In this document: one piece after another, positions 1 through 8,135 of the stretch
Position numbering within the stretch: the stretch's first letter is position 1
How the letters are laid out: each line of letters begins with the position of its first letter
Assembly: GCF_017982655.1 (NCBI RefSeq)
Contig: NZ_JABXYX010000057.1
Coordinates: forward strand, 1-47,737
Length of the DNA: 47,737 nucleotides
Reading direction: 5' to 3'
From: Brasilonema sp. CT11
GTDB lineage: Bacteria > Cyanobacteriota > Cyanobacteriia > Cyanobacteriales > Nostocaceae
Notes under the pieces: model-generated
Database searches by the model: none
What the model saw: only the letters and a program-made list of their open reading frames with translations
What the model was told of the DNA's origin: nothing
Translations under genes and position numbers: made by a program

Positions 1-308
1 TGCAAAATTCTTGTCAAGAACTTTGAGAGAACTCTAGCTAATGCCACTGCAAAGGTTAATCTTTGTTTTATTCGGCTGATGGTTAAGAGGCTTGCAGCAC
101 CTTTTTAGATGTCAAATGGGTTCTATAGAGAGAGTATCACAGCAGGTATAAACCTGACTAGAAACATCTACGTGCAAGGAAAAGTTTAAGACATTCAGTT
201 CAGGTGATCTTCAAATACGAGCTGGAAACTTTACCGTACTTTTACGTAATTTCAGATATTTAAGCCACAATGATACTAGTTATTCTATAGAGAAAAACCG
301 TGAAAGTA

Positions 309-971
309 ATGTCAGAAAAATTACATATTATTGAGACTCAACTGAAAACTCGTCTTCTTCTGGCTTTGTGGGATTTGGGAGGAACAAAGCAGGAAGTGAA
401 GAAAGGTGAACTCAATAAGCGAATTGTTACTAAGGACAAGAAGGTAGCAAATTATCAGAGCATCTTTAAGGAATTGGAGGAACAAGGGGCGATCGCCATC
501 TCCAAAAAAGGCTACTCTCTACTATCTCCTGTGGGTTTAGAAGTACTGGGTGAGGGTTTGACAAGTCCAGAGTTTAGGTTTGAAAGCAAAACTGTTGGTG
601 CTTGGGTGGTTCATGGACTGCTGAAGTGGATAAGTCAGATGAATGGTGCGGTAGCTGCATCTGTATCGGCGAATGGGGTGAACAGTGGGATTAAATCTTA
701 TGACGAGTTTAAACAAGTGACGTTGGAAGTCTATAACAAACTGAACCGCGACTATAACTTAGATGATTTGGTACCAATTTACAGGATCAGGAGAGAAATA
801 GGTGAGCGTGTCAGTCGTGAACATTTCAACGAGTGGATGCTGGAAATACAAGCTCATGACATTCTGCAACTGCAAGGTGGTAGCTTACCAGATAATGATC
901 CAGCCAAACTCGAAGACTCCATCACTACTGAAGTCAGTGGACTACGCTGCTATGCCAAGCGTTTGAACTAA
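309..971 (+). CDS. Double winged-helix protein, first gene of ATPase-nuclease module
   Basis: I do not recognise a named family. The protein is about 220 residues and mostly helical. Residues 1-85 look like a winged-helix domain: a helix-rich start, a KVANYQSIFKELEEQG recognition-type helix, then a short beta wing ending in KKGYSLLSP. The last 90 residues look like a second, similar fold (YRIRREIGERVSREHFNEWM). It probably binds DNA or acts as a protein adaptor. A GTG at 300 is in frame, but the ATG at 309 gives a more usual start; neither has a strong Shine-Dalgarno sequence. It is 74 bp upstream of the ATPase gene on the same strand, so the three genes to 4384 probably form one operon. Functional assignment is inference; the reading frame itself is secure. 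Confidence 0.75.
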   Translation: MSEKLHIIETQLKTRLLLALWDLGGTKQEVKKGELNKRIVTKDKKVANYQSIFKELEEQGAIAISKKGYSLLSPVGLEVLGEGLTSPEFRFESKTVGAWVVHGLLKWISQMNGAVAASVSANGVNSGIKSYDEFKQVTLEVYNKLNRDYNLDDLVPIYRIRREIGERVSREHFNEWMLEIQAHDILQLQGGSLPDNDPAKLEDSITTEVSGLRCYAKRLN

Positions 972-1045
972 TCTAATCCACCAATTGTTACTGATTTCCT
1001 GCTAACTCCTAGTACACCGCTACTGCAAATACTGCAAATACATCC

Positions 1046-2920
1046 ATGTCCAACGACTTAATTAATGTCATCAAAAACCATAATCCATTTGAGGGACGCT
1101 TTGTAGTTACAACACATAATGTTTGGGGACAAAGTTTTCCTGATGTTCCATCGTTAAATGCTCATGCTTCGGATGCTGTATATGAGGCAATAGAGAAAGT
1201 TCGTAACAAACAACGGCAAGTTGTGGGTATCACCATTACAGCAGAAAGAGGATTAGGTAAAAGTCATGTCATCAGCCGAATTCGACATAGATTACAGGTT
1301 GATGGTAGTGCTTTATTCGTTTACATGAGTCAGTGCAATAACTTAAACCGCATTACAGCGGAATTTTTAAGCACTCTGGCAAGTAGTCTCAAACAAATAG
1401 GTAGCCAAGGTGTTAGTCAATGGCAGGAATTAGCAACAGCTTTAGTCAATGAGGCTTATAAAAAGAATTATGCACCTCAGGAGTTAATCAAGCAATTTCG
1501 AGGAAATTTAGCTAAAAATCCCAAGGTTATTGAAATTTTCCGAGATACAATACTTGGTGTCAAGCCAGATATTGAAAATCCTGATATTTTGACTGCAATT
1601 TTATGGACACTATCTCCTGATCCAGCTTATGAAGTATTTGCCATTCGATGGCTATCTGGTCATCACTTACCACAATCAAAAGCTGATGCAATGGGGTTAG
1701 CTAATATCAGTGCAAAGGATAAAGAAGCTGAATCCTTTAACACGGTGCGGCAAATTCTCGATTTAATTAGTGATTACAAACCAATAGTGGTTTGTTTTGA
1801 TGAGATGGAGAACAATACCTGTAATGAATTAGGATACACTGCACAACAAGTTACTGCTATCTTCGCTAAAGACTTATATGACAAAATAAAACGAGGTGTT
1901 TTGCTAACATGTATTTTTCCAGATTGTTGGATAAATGAGATAAAAAGATTACCAAATGCTGAATCAGTTGTAGACAGAATTGCTCAAAAAATTATTGATT
2001 TAAAACATCTTAATTCTGATGAGGTTGTTGCATTGGTATCTGGATGGCTTAAAGACTTTTATCAAGAGAAAGGATTAACACCTCCTCATGCAGTTTATCC
2101 CTTTAATGAAGAGAAACTTAGAGCCTTGGGTAAGGAAAAACCTATTGTCAGAAAAGTTTTGCAATGGTGTGCTGAAAACTTTCAACCTCCTGTGAAAGAT
2201 GGAGAAACAGGAAAAATCGAGCAAAAAGACCCTGTAGAACCTGTTTACAATCAACAATTAGCTGCTTTAGAAACTACCATACAAGATTATATGGAGGATA
2301 AAGCAACCCTTGCTCAAGCACTACGGTTAGGCTTCACTGCTGTGATTGGAGAAACTATAGAAAAAGTACAAATTGAAAAAATAGAAGATGTTAAAGCCAA
2401 AGCTGTAGACAAAGGTTACATAGACTTCAAAGTTGTTGGCAAGGAAAATGGTAAAGGTGTCAAAATTGGCGTAGCTGTTCTTCAGGATTCTGGAGGTAAG
2501 ATAGTTGGAGCAACATTAAGACGATTAATTCGCTACAAAGATTTTGATTTAACTCGGGGCTGCTTAGTTCGCTCTAAGCAAATTAACAAAGGTGCAACAC
2601 AAGCACAACAGTGTTTAATCCAACTTTTGTCAAAAGACTTAGGAGGTGAATGGGTATTGTTAAAATCAGAGGATATTAAGCCACTTTTAGCACTGCATTT
2701 CGTTATGAAGGCTCGTGAAGATTATGAGTTAAGCGAACAGCATATTTTGGATTTTATTCGCTCGAAGCGGATAGCAATTGATAATTACCTTATCCGTGAA
2801 ATTCTCAGCGATCCATCTGGACAAGTACCTGAAGATGCTGTTGATGAAGAAAGTAATCAGGGCGTGGTAAATACGCCGGAAGTTAGCAATATGGAAGAGG
2901 TAAGCATAGACATCTTTTAA
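1046..2920 (+). CDS. P-loop ATPase of wHTH-ATPase-nuclease module
   Basis: This 624-residue protein has a clear AAA/STAND-like ATPase core. The Walker A motif is AERGLGKS at residues 66-73 and the Walker B is IVVCFDE with D252-E253. The region after the ATPase (about residues 275-370) is helical, as in ORC/Cdc6-like or BREX-type ATP-binding proteins. A C-terminal section (about 440-580) is alpha/beta, with GYIDFKVVG and VKIGVAVLQ strands; it could be a restriction-endonuclease-like or DNA-binding fold, but I cannot establish catalytic residues. The gene ends 6 bp before the nuclease gene, so the two are almost certainly co-translated. The likely role is an ATP-driven switch or loader for the nuclease. 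Family name and target are unknown. Confidence 0.8.
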   Translation: MSNDLINVIKNHNPFEGRFVVTTHNVWGQSFPDVPSLNAHASDAVYEAIEKVRNKQRQVVGITITAERGLGKSHVISRIRHRLQVDGSALFVYMSQCNNLNRITAEFLSTLASSLKQIGSQGVSQWQELATALVNEAYKKNYAPQELIKQFRGNLAKNPKVIEIFRDTILGVKPDIENPDILTAILWTLSPDPAYEVFAIRWLSGHHLPQSKADAMGLANISAKDKEAESFNTVRQILDLISDYKPIVVCFDEMENNTCNELGYTAQQVTAIFAKDLYDKIKRGVLLTCIFPDCWINEIKRLPNAESVVDRIAQKIIDLKHLNSDEVVALVSGWLKDFYQEKGLTPPHAVYPFNEEKLRALGKEKPIVRKVLQWCAENFQPPVKDGETGKIEQKDPVEPVYNQQLAALETTIQDYMEDKATLAQALRLGFTAVIGETIEKVQIEKIEDVKAKAVDKGYIDFKVVGKENGKGVKIGVAVLQDSGGKIVGATLRRLIRYKDFDLTRGCLVRSKQINKGATQAQQCLIQLLSKDLGGEWVLLKSEDIKPLLALHFVMKAREDYELSEQHILDFIRSKRIAIDNYLIREILSDPSGQVPEDAVDEESNQGVVNTPEVSNMEEVSIDIF

Positions 2921-2926
2921 TAAAGA

Positions 2927-4384
2927 ATGAGTCATTATGTTGTGATTAGTATCGCATTATGCTTGCCTACATCAGACATTGAGGCACTGTTGCAAGGTCG
3001 AATTATTGCAGCTATATCTAATAAATTTATTGCTCAAGGGCGAGAATTTGCACTTTGTCCAACAGATGAATTAATGAACGTGCTGCCAGTTGAGCGGTAC
3101 TATCACTCTAGTTTCTTATGTATTGCTCAAACAGCTTTTACTCAACTTGGTACTGAAACCGTCTCAATTAAAGCTTGGGCAAAGTGCGAATTATGCCAAA
3201 TTATTAATAGTGCTGAATCACTCGCTGGTTTATCGTCGCTAAGGATTTGGACACAAGAAGCTTTACAAGAAATACTCACGCAACGGCAAAACATCTTTCT
3301 GGCTTACCTGCGCGTGTATTACCTGCCTGAAGCAATTGAAGTCCCTGTCAAGAAAAACAGTCAATTCATTGCTTTACCTTATCCTCTGACAGTTTCTCAA
3401 GCAAACCCCGTGTTTGCGGATGGCATCTTTACCATCCGCAAACACCAACTAGAAACACGTCAACCGCCACCGCACCCAGAATTAGAAGATTTGCAAAGTG
3501 CTTTAGCCTCCTTTGCCATCACCAACCCAGCCGCTAAACAATTAGATCAAGATATCAAAGTATTTTTAGGTTGGACTACTACTGAGCAATTTATCCAGCA
3601 AAACGATCCAGATTTAGCTTGGATAAATAACATTGCAGCGTTAGGCGATCGCAGCATAGAACAAGATAAAGGCAAAAGCAACTACCAAGCTGGCACAGAC
3701 TTTGAAAATATAACACGCCGCAGCCTTGAGTTTTTAGGATTTAAGGTTGAATCTGATTACAAAGGTGGTGCTGGAGGCTTAGATTTATTTTGTTCAAAAC
3801 CGTATTCCTTAGTTTGCGAATGTAAGGCAGGTAAAAGTATTCCTGATCGTACAGTTGAGGAATTGGATAGGATTGGCAAAAGGCATCTTAAAGAAAATTA
3901 TATGAACGCTGTTCGCTTGATTATTGGTCCTGGTAAACCGACTAAACAACTTCAAGTATCGGCTGCAATATCTAAAATTAGTATCATTAATGCTATGACT
4001 TTACAGAAATTAGTTGAACTACAAGCAAAATATCCTGGTTCTGTTGACTTAATTGAACTACAAAAATATATTGCTCCTGGACAGATTGACTACAATATTG
4101 ATGAATATATTGAAAAAGTTAAAAAACATATCCAATTGCGATCGCATTTAGTGCAACTTGTCAAAAAATATCTAGAAAATACAGGTTTTGAAAGAGCCAG
4201 TGTTGATTCCCTTCATGGTGCTTTCAGCGCGACTTCACTTAATAAATTACAGCCTCAAGAAATGCACGAAATTCTTGTTGAACTTTCCTCACCATTAACA
4301 GGTTATGTCGGACGAATCAAAGGAGAAGATTGGAGACGCGATCGCTTTTACTTCCTGCGTGACTTACCAACTCCTCAAATTTAG
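2927..4384 (+). CDS. DUF1802 protein with C-terminal PD-(D/E)XK nuclease domain
   Basis: The first ~170 residues (ALCLPTSDIEALLQG, YYHSSFLCIAQTA, KAWAKCELCQI) match my memory of the cyanobacterial DUF1802 family. Residues ~250-345 form a restriction-endonuclease-like core of the Mrr/PD-(D/E)XK type: E260 in the first helix (FENITRRSLEFLGF), GGLD with D286, then VCECKAG with E298 and K300. This is the full E...D...ExK signature, so the nuclease is probably active. Residues 380-485 are helical, possibly a DNA-binding or partner-binding tail. Start: ATG right after the ATPase gene stop, with a 6-bp gap and only a weak ribosome site, suggesting translational coupling. A palindromic repeat follows the stop. 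The nuclease fold is supported by sequence; the biological role is inferred. Confidence 0.82.
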   Translation: MSHYVVISIALCLPTSDIEALLQGRIIAAISNKFIAQGREFALCPTDELMNVLPVERYYHSSFLCIAQTAFTQLGTETVSIKAWAKCELCQIINSAESLAGLSSLRIWTQEALQEILTQRQNIFLAYLRVYYLPEAIEVPVKKNSQFIALPYPLTVSQANPVFADGIFTIRKHQLETRQPPPHPELEDLQSALASFAITNPAAKQLDQDIKVFLGWTTTEQFIQQNDPDLAWINNIAALGDRSIEQDKGKSNYQAGTDFENITRRSLEFLGFKVESDYKGGAGGLDLFCSKPYSLVCECKAGKSIPDRTVEELDRIGKRHLKENYMNAVRLIIGPGKPTKQLQVSAAISKISIINAMTLQKLVELQAKYPGSVDLIELQKYIAPGQIDYNIDEYIEKVKKHIQLRSHLVQLVKKYLENTGFERASVDSLHGAFSATSLNKLQPQEMHEILVELSSPLTGYVGRIKGEDWRRDRFYFLRDLPTPQI

Positions 4385-4417
4385 CTCTTTTCTTTCTTAC
4401 CTTTGCGTCCTTTGCAC

Positions 4418-4503
4418 GGCAGTTGCTACAACGGGGGGAACCCCAACGCCAGATACCTACGGAGGGAAACCCTCCTGCAGTACTGGCTCCGCAACGCACT
4501 GCC
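4418..4503. repeat. Palindromic interspersed repeat downstream of nuclease gene
   Basis: An approximately 86-bp element begins GGCAGTTGCTAC and ends CGCAACGCACTGCC, so its ends are imperfect inverted repeats. It carries an internal hairpin, GGAGGGAAACCCTCC. The same core recurs at 11221-11252 and 47347-47384, and inverted at 47486-47510. The outer parts resemble the insert at 7595-7693. It is directly downstream of the three-gene module. Confidence 0.7.
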
Positions 4504-4618
4504 TCGTCTTAGCGGTTCGTTTATCTTAAAATTTATTATCCCAAAGTTAGTATGAAAAACACAAAAAAATTAAGGTGAGCTACTTAACCCACCCTCAATG
4601 CAACATAACCCAAACAAC

Positions 4619-5089
4619 CTATACTGGAGTCGCCCCATAATTCTTTATTTGATTTGTGATTTCCAAATTCTTCAACGCCGCTTGGGCTGCTTCTAAGTCA
4701 TAAGGAAATGGTCGTTTATGGGGTATGTAATCCCGTGGTTGAGGTGGTTTGTGACGCAGTACTGCATTCACCAAAACACACGGTTCAGAACTCAAATTAA
4801 TCGCCCCGTGCAAAACTCCCGGCGGAATTGTCACGACTACAGAATGGTCTTCACTTAAAGGAATATACTGGTATTGTTTATCCAGCAATGTCGCAAGGAC
4901 AAAGTGTCCTTTTACGACTAATAGTTGGTCTGTATGTGTTTTGTGAACAAATAAATCATCTATTGTGTTGGGTGGAATTTGTACCAGCATTGTTTCATGA
5001 CTGGCTTGAGCTGTAAAGAACTCTACCATCCCTCCCTTACTGGATTCCAGCCTACGGATTTCAATTCCCCTGAATTTAGTTTTACTCAT
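4619..5089 (-). CDS. Cupin-fold protein, epimerase-like
   Basis: A 156-residue protein with a single cupin barrel. KTHTDQLLVVKG near residues 50-61 and IPPGVLHGAIN near 88-98 fit the two cupin motifs, with H52 and H94 as the obvious candidate metal or substrate ligands. It resembles cyanobacterial proteins annotated as cupin or dTDP-4-dehydrorhamnose 3,5-epimerase-like, but it is shorter than true RmlC and its reaction is unknown. The start is supported by AGGA seven bases upstream of the ATG. Just upstream lie a bulged hairpin and a terminator-like hairpin (5104-5182), so expression may be controlled in the leader. It is separated from pgi by 336 bp of repeats, so it is probably transcribed on its own. 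Confidence 0.75.
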   Translation of the reverse strand: MSKTKFRGIEIRRLESSKGGMVEFFTAQASHETMLVQIPPNTIDDLFVHKTHTDQLLVVKGHFVLATLLDKQYQYIPLSEDHSVVVTIPPGVLHGAINLSSEPCVLVNAVLRHKPPQPRDYIPHKRPFPYDLEAAQAALKNLEITNQIKNYGATPV

Positions 5090-5103
5090 ATCAGTATCCT
5101 AAA

Positions 5104-5149
5104 AGAGCATCGTAATAATTGAAGCTTTACCTTCAATATTAGATGCTCT
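5104..5149 (-). promoter_or_regulatory. Bulged long hairpin in the leader of the cupin gene
   Basis: The arms at 5104-5124 and 5131-5149 pair as AGAGCATC, TAATA and TTGAAG blocks with two single-base bulges and a 6-nt loop. On the minus strand it is followed by TTTT, then AGGA and the cupin ATG. A possible promoter for the gene overlaps its upstream edge: TTGTTG, 17 bases, then TATGAT (5155-5150 on the minus strand). The hairpin would therefore sit at or near the 5' end of the message. Its role as a stabiliser, attenuator or operator is not determined. Confidence 0.5.
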
Positions 5150-5154
5150 ATCAT

Positions 5155-5182
5155 AAAAAATTGTTACTTCGGCAACAATTTT
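5155..5182 (-). terminator. Rho-independent-like terminator, minus strand
   Basis: A nine-base stem (5157-5165 with 5174-5182, AAAATTGTT/AACAATTTT) is capped by a C-TTCG-G tetraloop after one mismatch. On the minus strand it runs directly into six T residues. It would end transcripts coming from the pgi side before the cupin gene. It partly overlaps a possible promoter for that gene. Confidence 0.6.
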
Positions 5183-5209
5183 GCGCAAAAGTATGATATG
5201 GGAATTACA

Positions 5210-5243
5210 TCAGTTATCAGTTATCAGTCATCAGTGAACAGTT
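5210..5243. repeat. Heptameric short tandem repeats, left block
   Basis: Degenerate copies of CAGTTAT/CAGTCAT/CAGTGAA repeat every seven bases. This is the short tandem repeat class common between genes of filamentous cyanobacteria. The array resumes at 5364 after a 120-bp inverted-repeat element. Confidence 0.75.
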
Positions 5244-5363
5244 ATACCAAATCCGCTTTTCTAACCCCCTTTTAACCCAGGCGATTAGAAATCGCGACTA
5301 CACAAACAAAGTCCGCCTACGCGGACTAAATAATAAAGGGGGTATTAGATCCGGATTTGGTAT
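5244..5363. mobile_element. 120-bp MITE-like element inside heptamer array
   Basis: The terminal inverted repeats are ATACCAAATCCG and CGGATTTGGTAT, extended inward by matching ACCCCCTTT / AAAGGGGGT blocks. A perfect internal hairpin, AGTCCGC-ctac-GCGGACT, is present. TTA precedes TACCAAATC and follows GATTTGGTA, consistent with a TTA target duplication. There is no coding capacity, so movement would need a transposase elsewhere. A second element with TACCAAATC/GATTTGGTA ends lies at 11195-11283. Confidence 0.65.
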
Positions 5364-5421
5364 TACCAGTTACCAGTTACCAGTTATCAGTTATCAGTTT
5401 CACTGTTCACTGATAACTGTT
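5364..5421. repeat. Heptameric short tandem repeats, right block
   Basis: CAGTTAC and CAGTTAT units repeat in phase for about 40 bp, followed by an inverted segment (CACTGTTCACTGATAACTG). This continues the array interrupted by the element at 5244-5363 and runs to the pgi stop codon. Confidence 0.7.
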
Positions 5422-5425
5422 TTAA

Positions 5426-7012
5426 TCAGCTAACAGAAATCTTCAAACTGCTGGGTTGTGCTAGATCTCCTTGCAACACGAATCCACGCTGATTTGCGTA
5501 TAAATGACGCACAATCTTATAAATTGCCTCGATTTTGTCTGTTGCACCAGCTTTTTGAGCAATTTCCTCTATAGAAAGTGCTGTTTTTTCTGTTTGCAAA
5601 ACTTTTACAACTTGTTTTTGCAAGTCCAGAATTGCAGCCGCAGCTTTTTTACCAGCTTCAACACCTGGTTGATGGTAGGCGTTGATGTTAACTAAGTTGC
5701 CATAGAAACCTACAGCGCGATCATATAAAGCAATGAGCGCACCCACGATCCGGGCATTCACTTGGGGAATGGTCACAGTAATCGAGTCGCGCTGGTTTTC
5801 ATAAAGCGCTTCTCGGGTTCCTTGCAAAAAACCAGAGAGATAGTCGCCTGCTGTGATTCCAGGTTCAAGTTCTGAAGATGGTCCGTTGCGGTCTTCTAAA
5901 ACTTCAATGAATGTGGCAAAGAAATTCGGCACACCCTCACGCAACTGCTGAACATAAGCGTGTTGGTCGGTTGAGCCTTTGTTGCCATAAACGGCGATAC
6001 CTTGGTGAACGACGTTACCTTCTAAGTCTTTCTCCTTACCCAAGGACTCCATCACCAGCTGTTGTAAATACCGACTGAAAAGAAGTAAGCTGTCTTTGTA
6101 GGGTAGGACAACCATGTCTTTTTCGCCGCGTCCATTGCCAGCATAATACCAAGACAAAGCTAACAATGCGGCTGGGTTTTGTTTGATATCGGGGACGCGG
6201 GTGGCGTCATCCATCTGTTTTGCACCGTCTAGCATGGCGAGAATATCAACACCTTGCAACGCCGCTGGTAATAACCCGACAGCAGATAATTCTGAGGTGC
6301 GTCCTCCCACCCAGTCAAACATGGGAAATCTTGCGAGCCAGCTTTCGGATTTTGCTTGTTCGTCCAGCTTACTACCTGCCATAGTTATGGCGATCGCATA
6401 ATTAGCAAAGTCCAAATTCTGTCGAGCGTAAGCCTTTTTAACTTCAATCATGCCATTACGCGGTTCTGGCGTTCCCCCAGACTTGGAAATCACCAATACC
6501 AAAGTGCTGGCAAGACGGTTTCTCAAATGATTTATAACGCGGTCAATTCCTGCTGGATCGGAATTGTCAATGAAGTGAAGTCCCAGCGGGGGGAAGTCTG
6601 AGGCTAACGCTTCCGCAACAAATTGGGGACCTAAGGCAGAACCACCAATACCAATAGAGATAATATCAGTGAAGCGAGGCGCTTTTGGAGGATGAATTCC
6701 ACCCGTGTGGACTTTTTCGGCAAATACTTCGATTTGCTCTATGCTGTCTACGATTTCTTGTGTGAGTTCTGGCGTAGGGGCTAAATCAGGATTTCGCAGC
6801 CAGTAGTGTCCAACCATGCGGTCTTCATCTGGATTGGCGATCGCCCCCTTCTCAAGTTCCGCCATATCTGCAAAAGCTTTTTCAAACTTCGGCTGCAATT
6901 TCTCTACAAAGGCGTCGTCAAACCGCATCCGGCTCACATCTAGGTATAGTCCCAATCCTTTATGGAAATATAACCATTTCTGGTATCGTTGCCAAAGTGC
7001 CGTAGCGTCCAT
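5426..7012 (-). CDS. pgi: Glucose-6-phosphate isomerase
   Basis: This 528-residue protein interconverts glucose-6-phosphate and fructose-6-phosphate in the cytoplasm. In a cyanobacterium it links the Calvin cycle, glycogen and the oxidative pentose phosphate pathway. The diagnostic PGI stretch [15 protein letters not shown] is present. [13 protein letters not shown] and [13 protein letters not shown] are the sugar-phosphate-binding SIS segments, and [11 protein letters not shown] and [14 protein letters not shown] lie in the C-terminal half. Length and motif order match the shorter bacterial/cyanobacterial PGI class. ATG start; it appears to be a single-gene unit with repeat-rich DNA downstream. 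No defects are visible. Confidence 0.95.
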   Translation of the reverse strand: MDATALWQRYQKWLYFHKGLGLYLDVSRMRFDDAFVEKLQPKFEKAFADMAELEKGAIANPDEDRMVGHYWLRNPDLAPTPELTQEIVDSIEQIEVFAEKVHTGGIHPPKAPRFTDIISIGIGGSALGPQFVAEALASDFPPLGLHFIDNSDPAGIDRVINHLRNRLASTLVLVISKSGGTPEPRNGMIEVKKAYARQNLDFANYAIAITMAGSKLDEQAKSESWLARFPMFDWVGGRTSELSAVGLLPAALQGVDILAMLDGAKQMDDATRVPDIKQNPAALLALSWYYAGNGRGEKDMVVLPYKDSLLLFSRYLQQLVMESLGKEKDLEGNVVHQGIAVYGNKGSTDQHAYVQQLREGVPNFFATFIEVLEDRNGPSSELEPGITAGDYLSGFLQGTREALYENQRDSITVTIPQVNARIVGALIALYDRAVGFYGNLVNINAYHQPGVEAGKKAAAAILDLQKQVVKVLQTEKTALSIEEIAQKAGATDKIEAIYKIVRHLYANQRGFVLQGDLAQPSSLKISVS

Positions 7013-7400
7013 AGGGGAATCTCAGGTAAAGTGATTTTCAAAAACAAGTTTAAGCCAAGGTGCTAACAATCCCTGTCTACCTTATACAGTTTTAAGTGTT
7101 GGCTGAATTCTTGACCTTAAACATCTGGCATAAGTATGACCTCATCAGAATTTTCTCATCAGACAAAGGCAGATGAGCAGAAGGGGCTACTTCTCAAATA
7201 AACTACATGGGAACAGATTGTCCTGCTGCAAAGACTTGTTTTGCCGTGAGTTGCAAGTTGGGAAAGGTTAAGGAAACAAGTTGGTCGTTATTTTGAAATA
7301 ACTGTTTTTGATACTCATCCTCTAATAATGTACAAATTGTCACCGTTGGCTGCTTAGGTTTACCAATATATTCTCTGCCACCAATGCCCAGATAATCGAC

Positions 7401-7516
7401 GGACACTTGCTACCCTTCGGGAAGCCGCTTCGCGTCTACAAGCCGGGGAACCCTTTCGGCAGTTCCTCATGGGGGAAACCCCCAAGACCGGACTGCCTCA
7501 CCAACGCAGTGTCCTC
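7401..7516. mobile_element. 116-bp palindromic repeat inserted in the Uma2 gene, GAC duplication
   Basis: The insert starts GGACACTTGC and ends GCAGTGTCCTC, giving inverted GGACACT/AGTGTCC ends. GAC occurs immediately on both sides (7398-7400 and 7517-7519). Removing the insert and one GAC joins FEYWIV to DYLGIGG in frame. It has no coding capacity. Internal GGGGGAAACCCCC-like and TTCGGGAAGC-like palindromes relate it to the other repeats in this window. Confidence 0.8.
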
Positions 7517-7594
7517 GACAATCCAATACTCAAACACCCCTAGTGTGGCGTAATCTTCAACCTTACGGGCGTAGTCGTTTTGCCAATTTGTACT

Positions 7595-7693
7595 AACCCT
7601 TACGGGTTCGTCAGTTGCTACAACGCGGGGAACCCGACGCCAGGTGCTTCAAGTCGGCAAAGCCGCCCAACGCACTGGCTCCGCAACGCACTG
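7595..7693. mobile_element. 99-bp palindromic repeat inserted in the Uma2 gene, ACT duplication
   Basis: ACT flanks the insert at 7592-7594 and 7694-7696. Removing it with one ACT joins AEVVS to TNWQNDY in frame. The text TCAGTTGCTACAACG followed by GGGGAACCC and ending ACTGGCTCCGCAACGCACTG closely matches the repeat at 4418-4503, so the family is shared. Read on the gene strand it contains a TGA stop. Confidence 0.8.
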
Positions 7694-7978
7694 ACTCACG
7701 ACTTCAGCAATGAGTTTAATTGAATTTCCTAATGTAATAACAGGTTCTTTTTGCCACAACGGCTCATTGATCAGTCGAGTTTGGTCTAACACAATGAGAT
7801 CGGGACGAAATGCGGTATCTGTCCCTAACAATTTAATCAAGCATCGATGGGGAATAAAATAGGTTGCATCCTGACGGTCAATTTCTACATTCAGTTTTCG
7901 CCCAATGAAGGCGGATACCTGTTCGTGTGGTCCAGTTGGTTCCATCTCAATTAATTCACCATCAATTAACTCATAGCG

Positions 7979-8029
7979 TTCTGCTAAAAGCAGCAGCGCT
8001 AGCCCCGAAGGGGGCGCTACGCAAACGCT
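7979..8029. mobile_element. 51-bp in-frame palindromic insert in the Uma2 gene
   Basis: Seventeen extra codons lie between YGDRD and RYELIDGEL, where Uma2 proteins normally run straight through. The insert contains the palindrome AGCCCCGAAGGGGGCGCT and is bordered by inverted ATAGCGTT / AACGCTAT. It encodes SVCVAPPSGLALLLLAE without a stop. It resembles in-frame palindromic elements known from Rickettsia genes; that comparison is inference. Confidence 0.7.
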
Positions 8030-8135
8030 ATCGCGATCGCCGTAGTTGGTAATAAATTCATCAACAGTTAGAAGTTTTGGCGCTGATTTCACCATTGTGA
8101 TTGTTCCCGATAATTCTTGCCTACCCAGAGTTTTT

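Larger units (their letters stand above)
7203..8095 (-). pseudogene. Uma2-family endonuclease (DUF820), broken by three repeat insertions
   Basis: The N-terminal part (LTVDEFITNYGDRD, RYELIDGELIEMEPTGPHEQV, FRPDLIVLD, IKLIAEVVS) and the C-terminal part (DYLGIGGREYIGKP, LTFPNLQLTAKQVF) belong to one Uma2-type PD-(D/E)XK protein. The middle, STNWQNDYARKVEDYATLG and FEYWIV, is encoded at about 7520-7600. Three inserts separate these pieces: 7401-7516, 7595-7693 and 7979-8029. Removing them with one copy of each 3-bp duplication leaves 621 bp, exactly 207 codons including the stop, in one frame. As it stands, the 99-bp insert adds an in-frame TGA and the 116-bp insert shifts the frame, so no full protein is made. 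Uma2 proteins are abundant in cyanobacteria and their role is poorly known. Confidence 0.88.

Noticed and set aside
309-4384. Assigning the module to BREX, DISARM, Dnd or another named system
   Set aside because: None of the other hallmark genes (PglZ, PglX methylase, DrmB, DndBCDE) is present, and the ATPase does not clearly match one named family by eye.
4305-4529. Small plus-strand frame past the nuclease gene
   Set aside because: It overlaps the nuclease gene end and continues into the palindromic repeat at 4418-4503.
5210-5421. Possible CRISPR array
   Set aside because: Units are contiguous seven-base repeats with no spacers; the same applies to 9170, 21157 and 29846.
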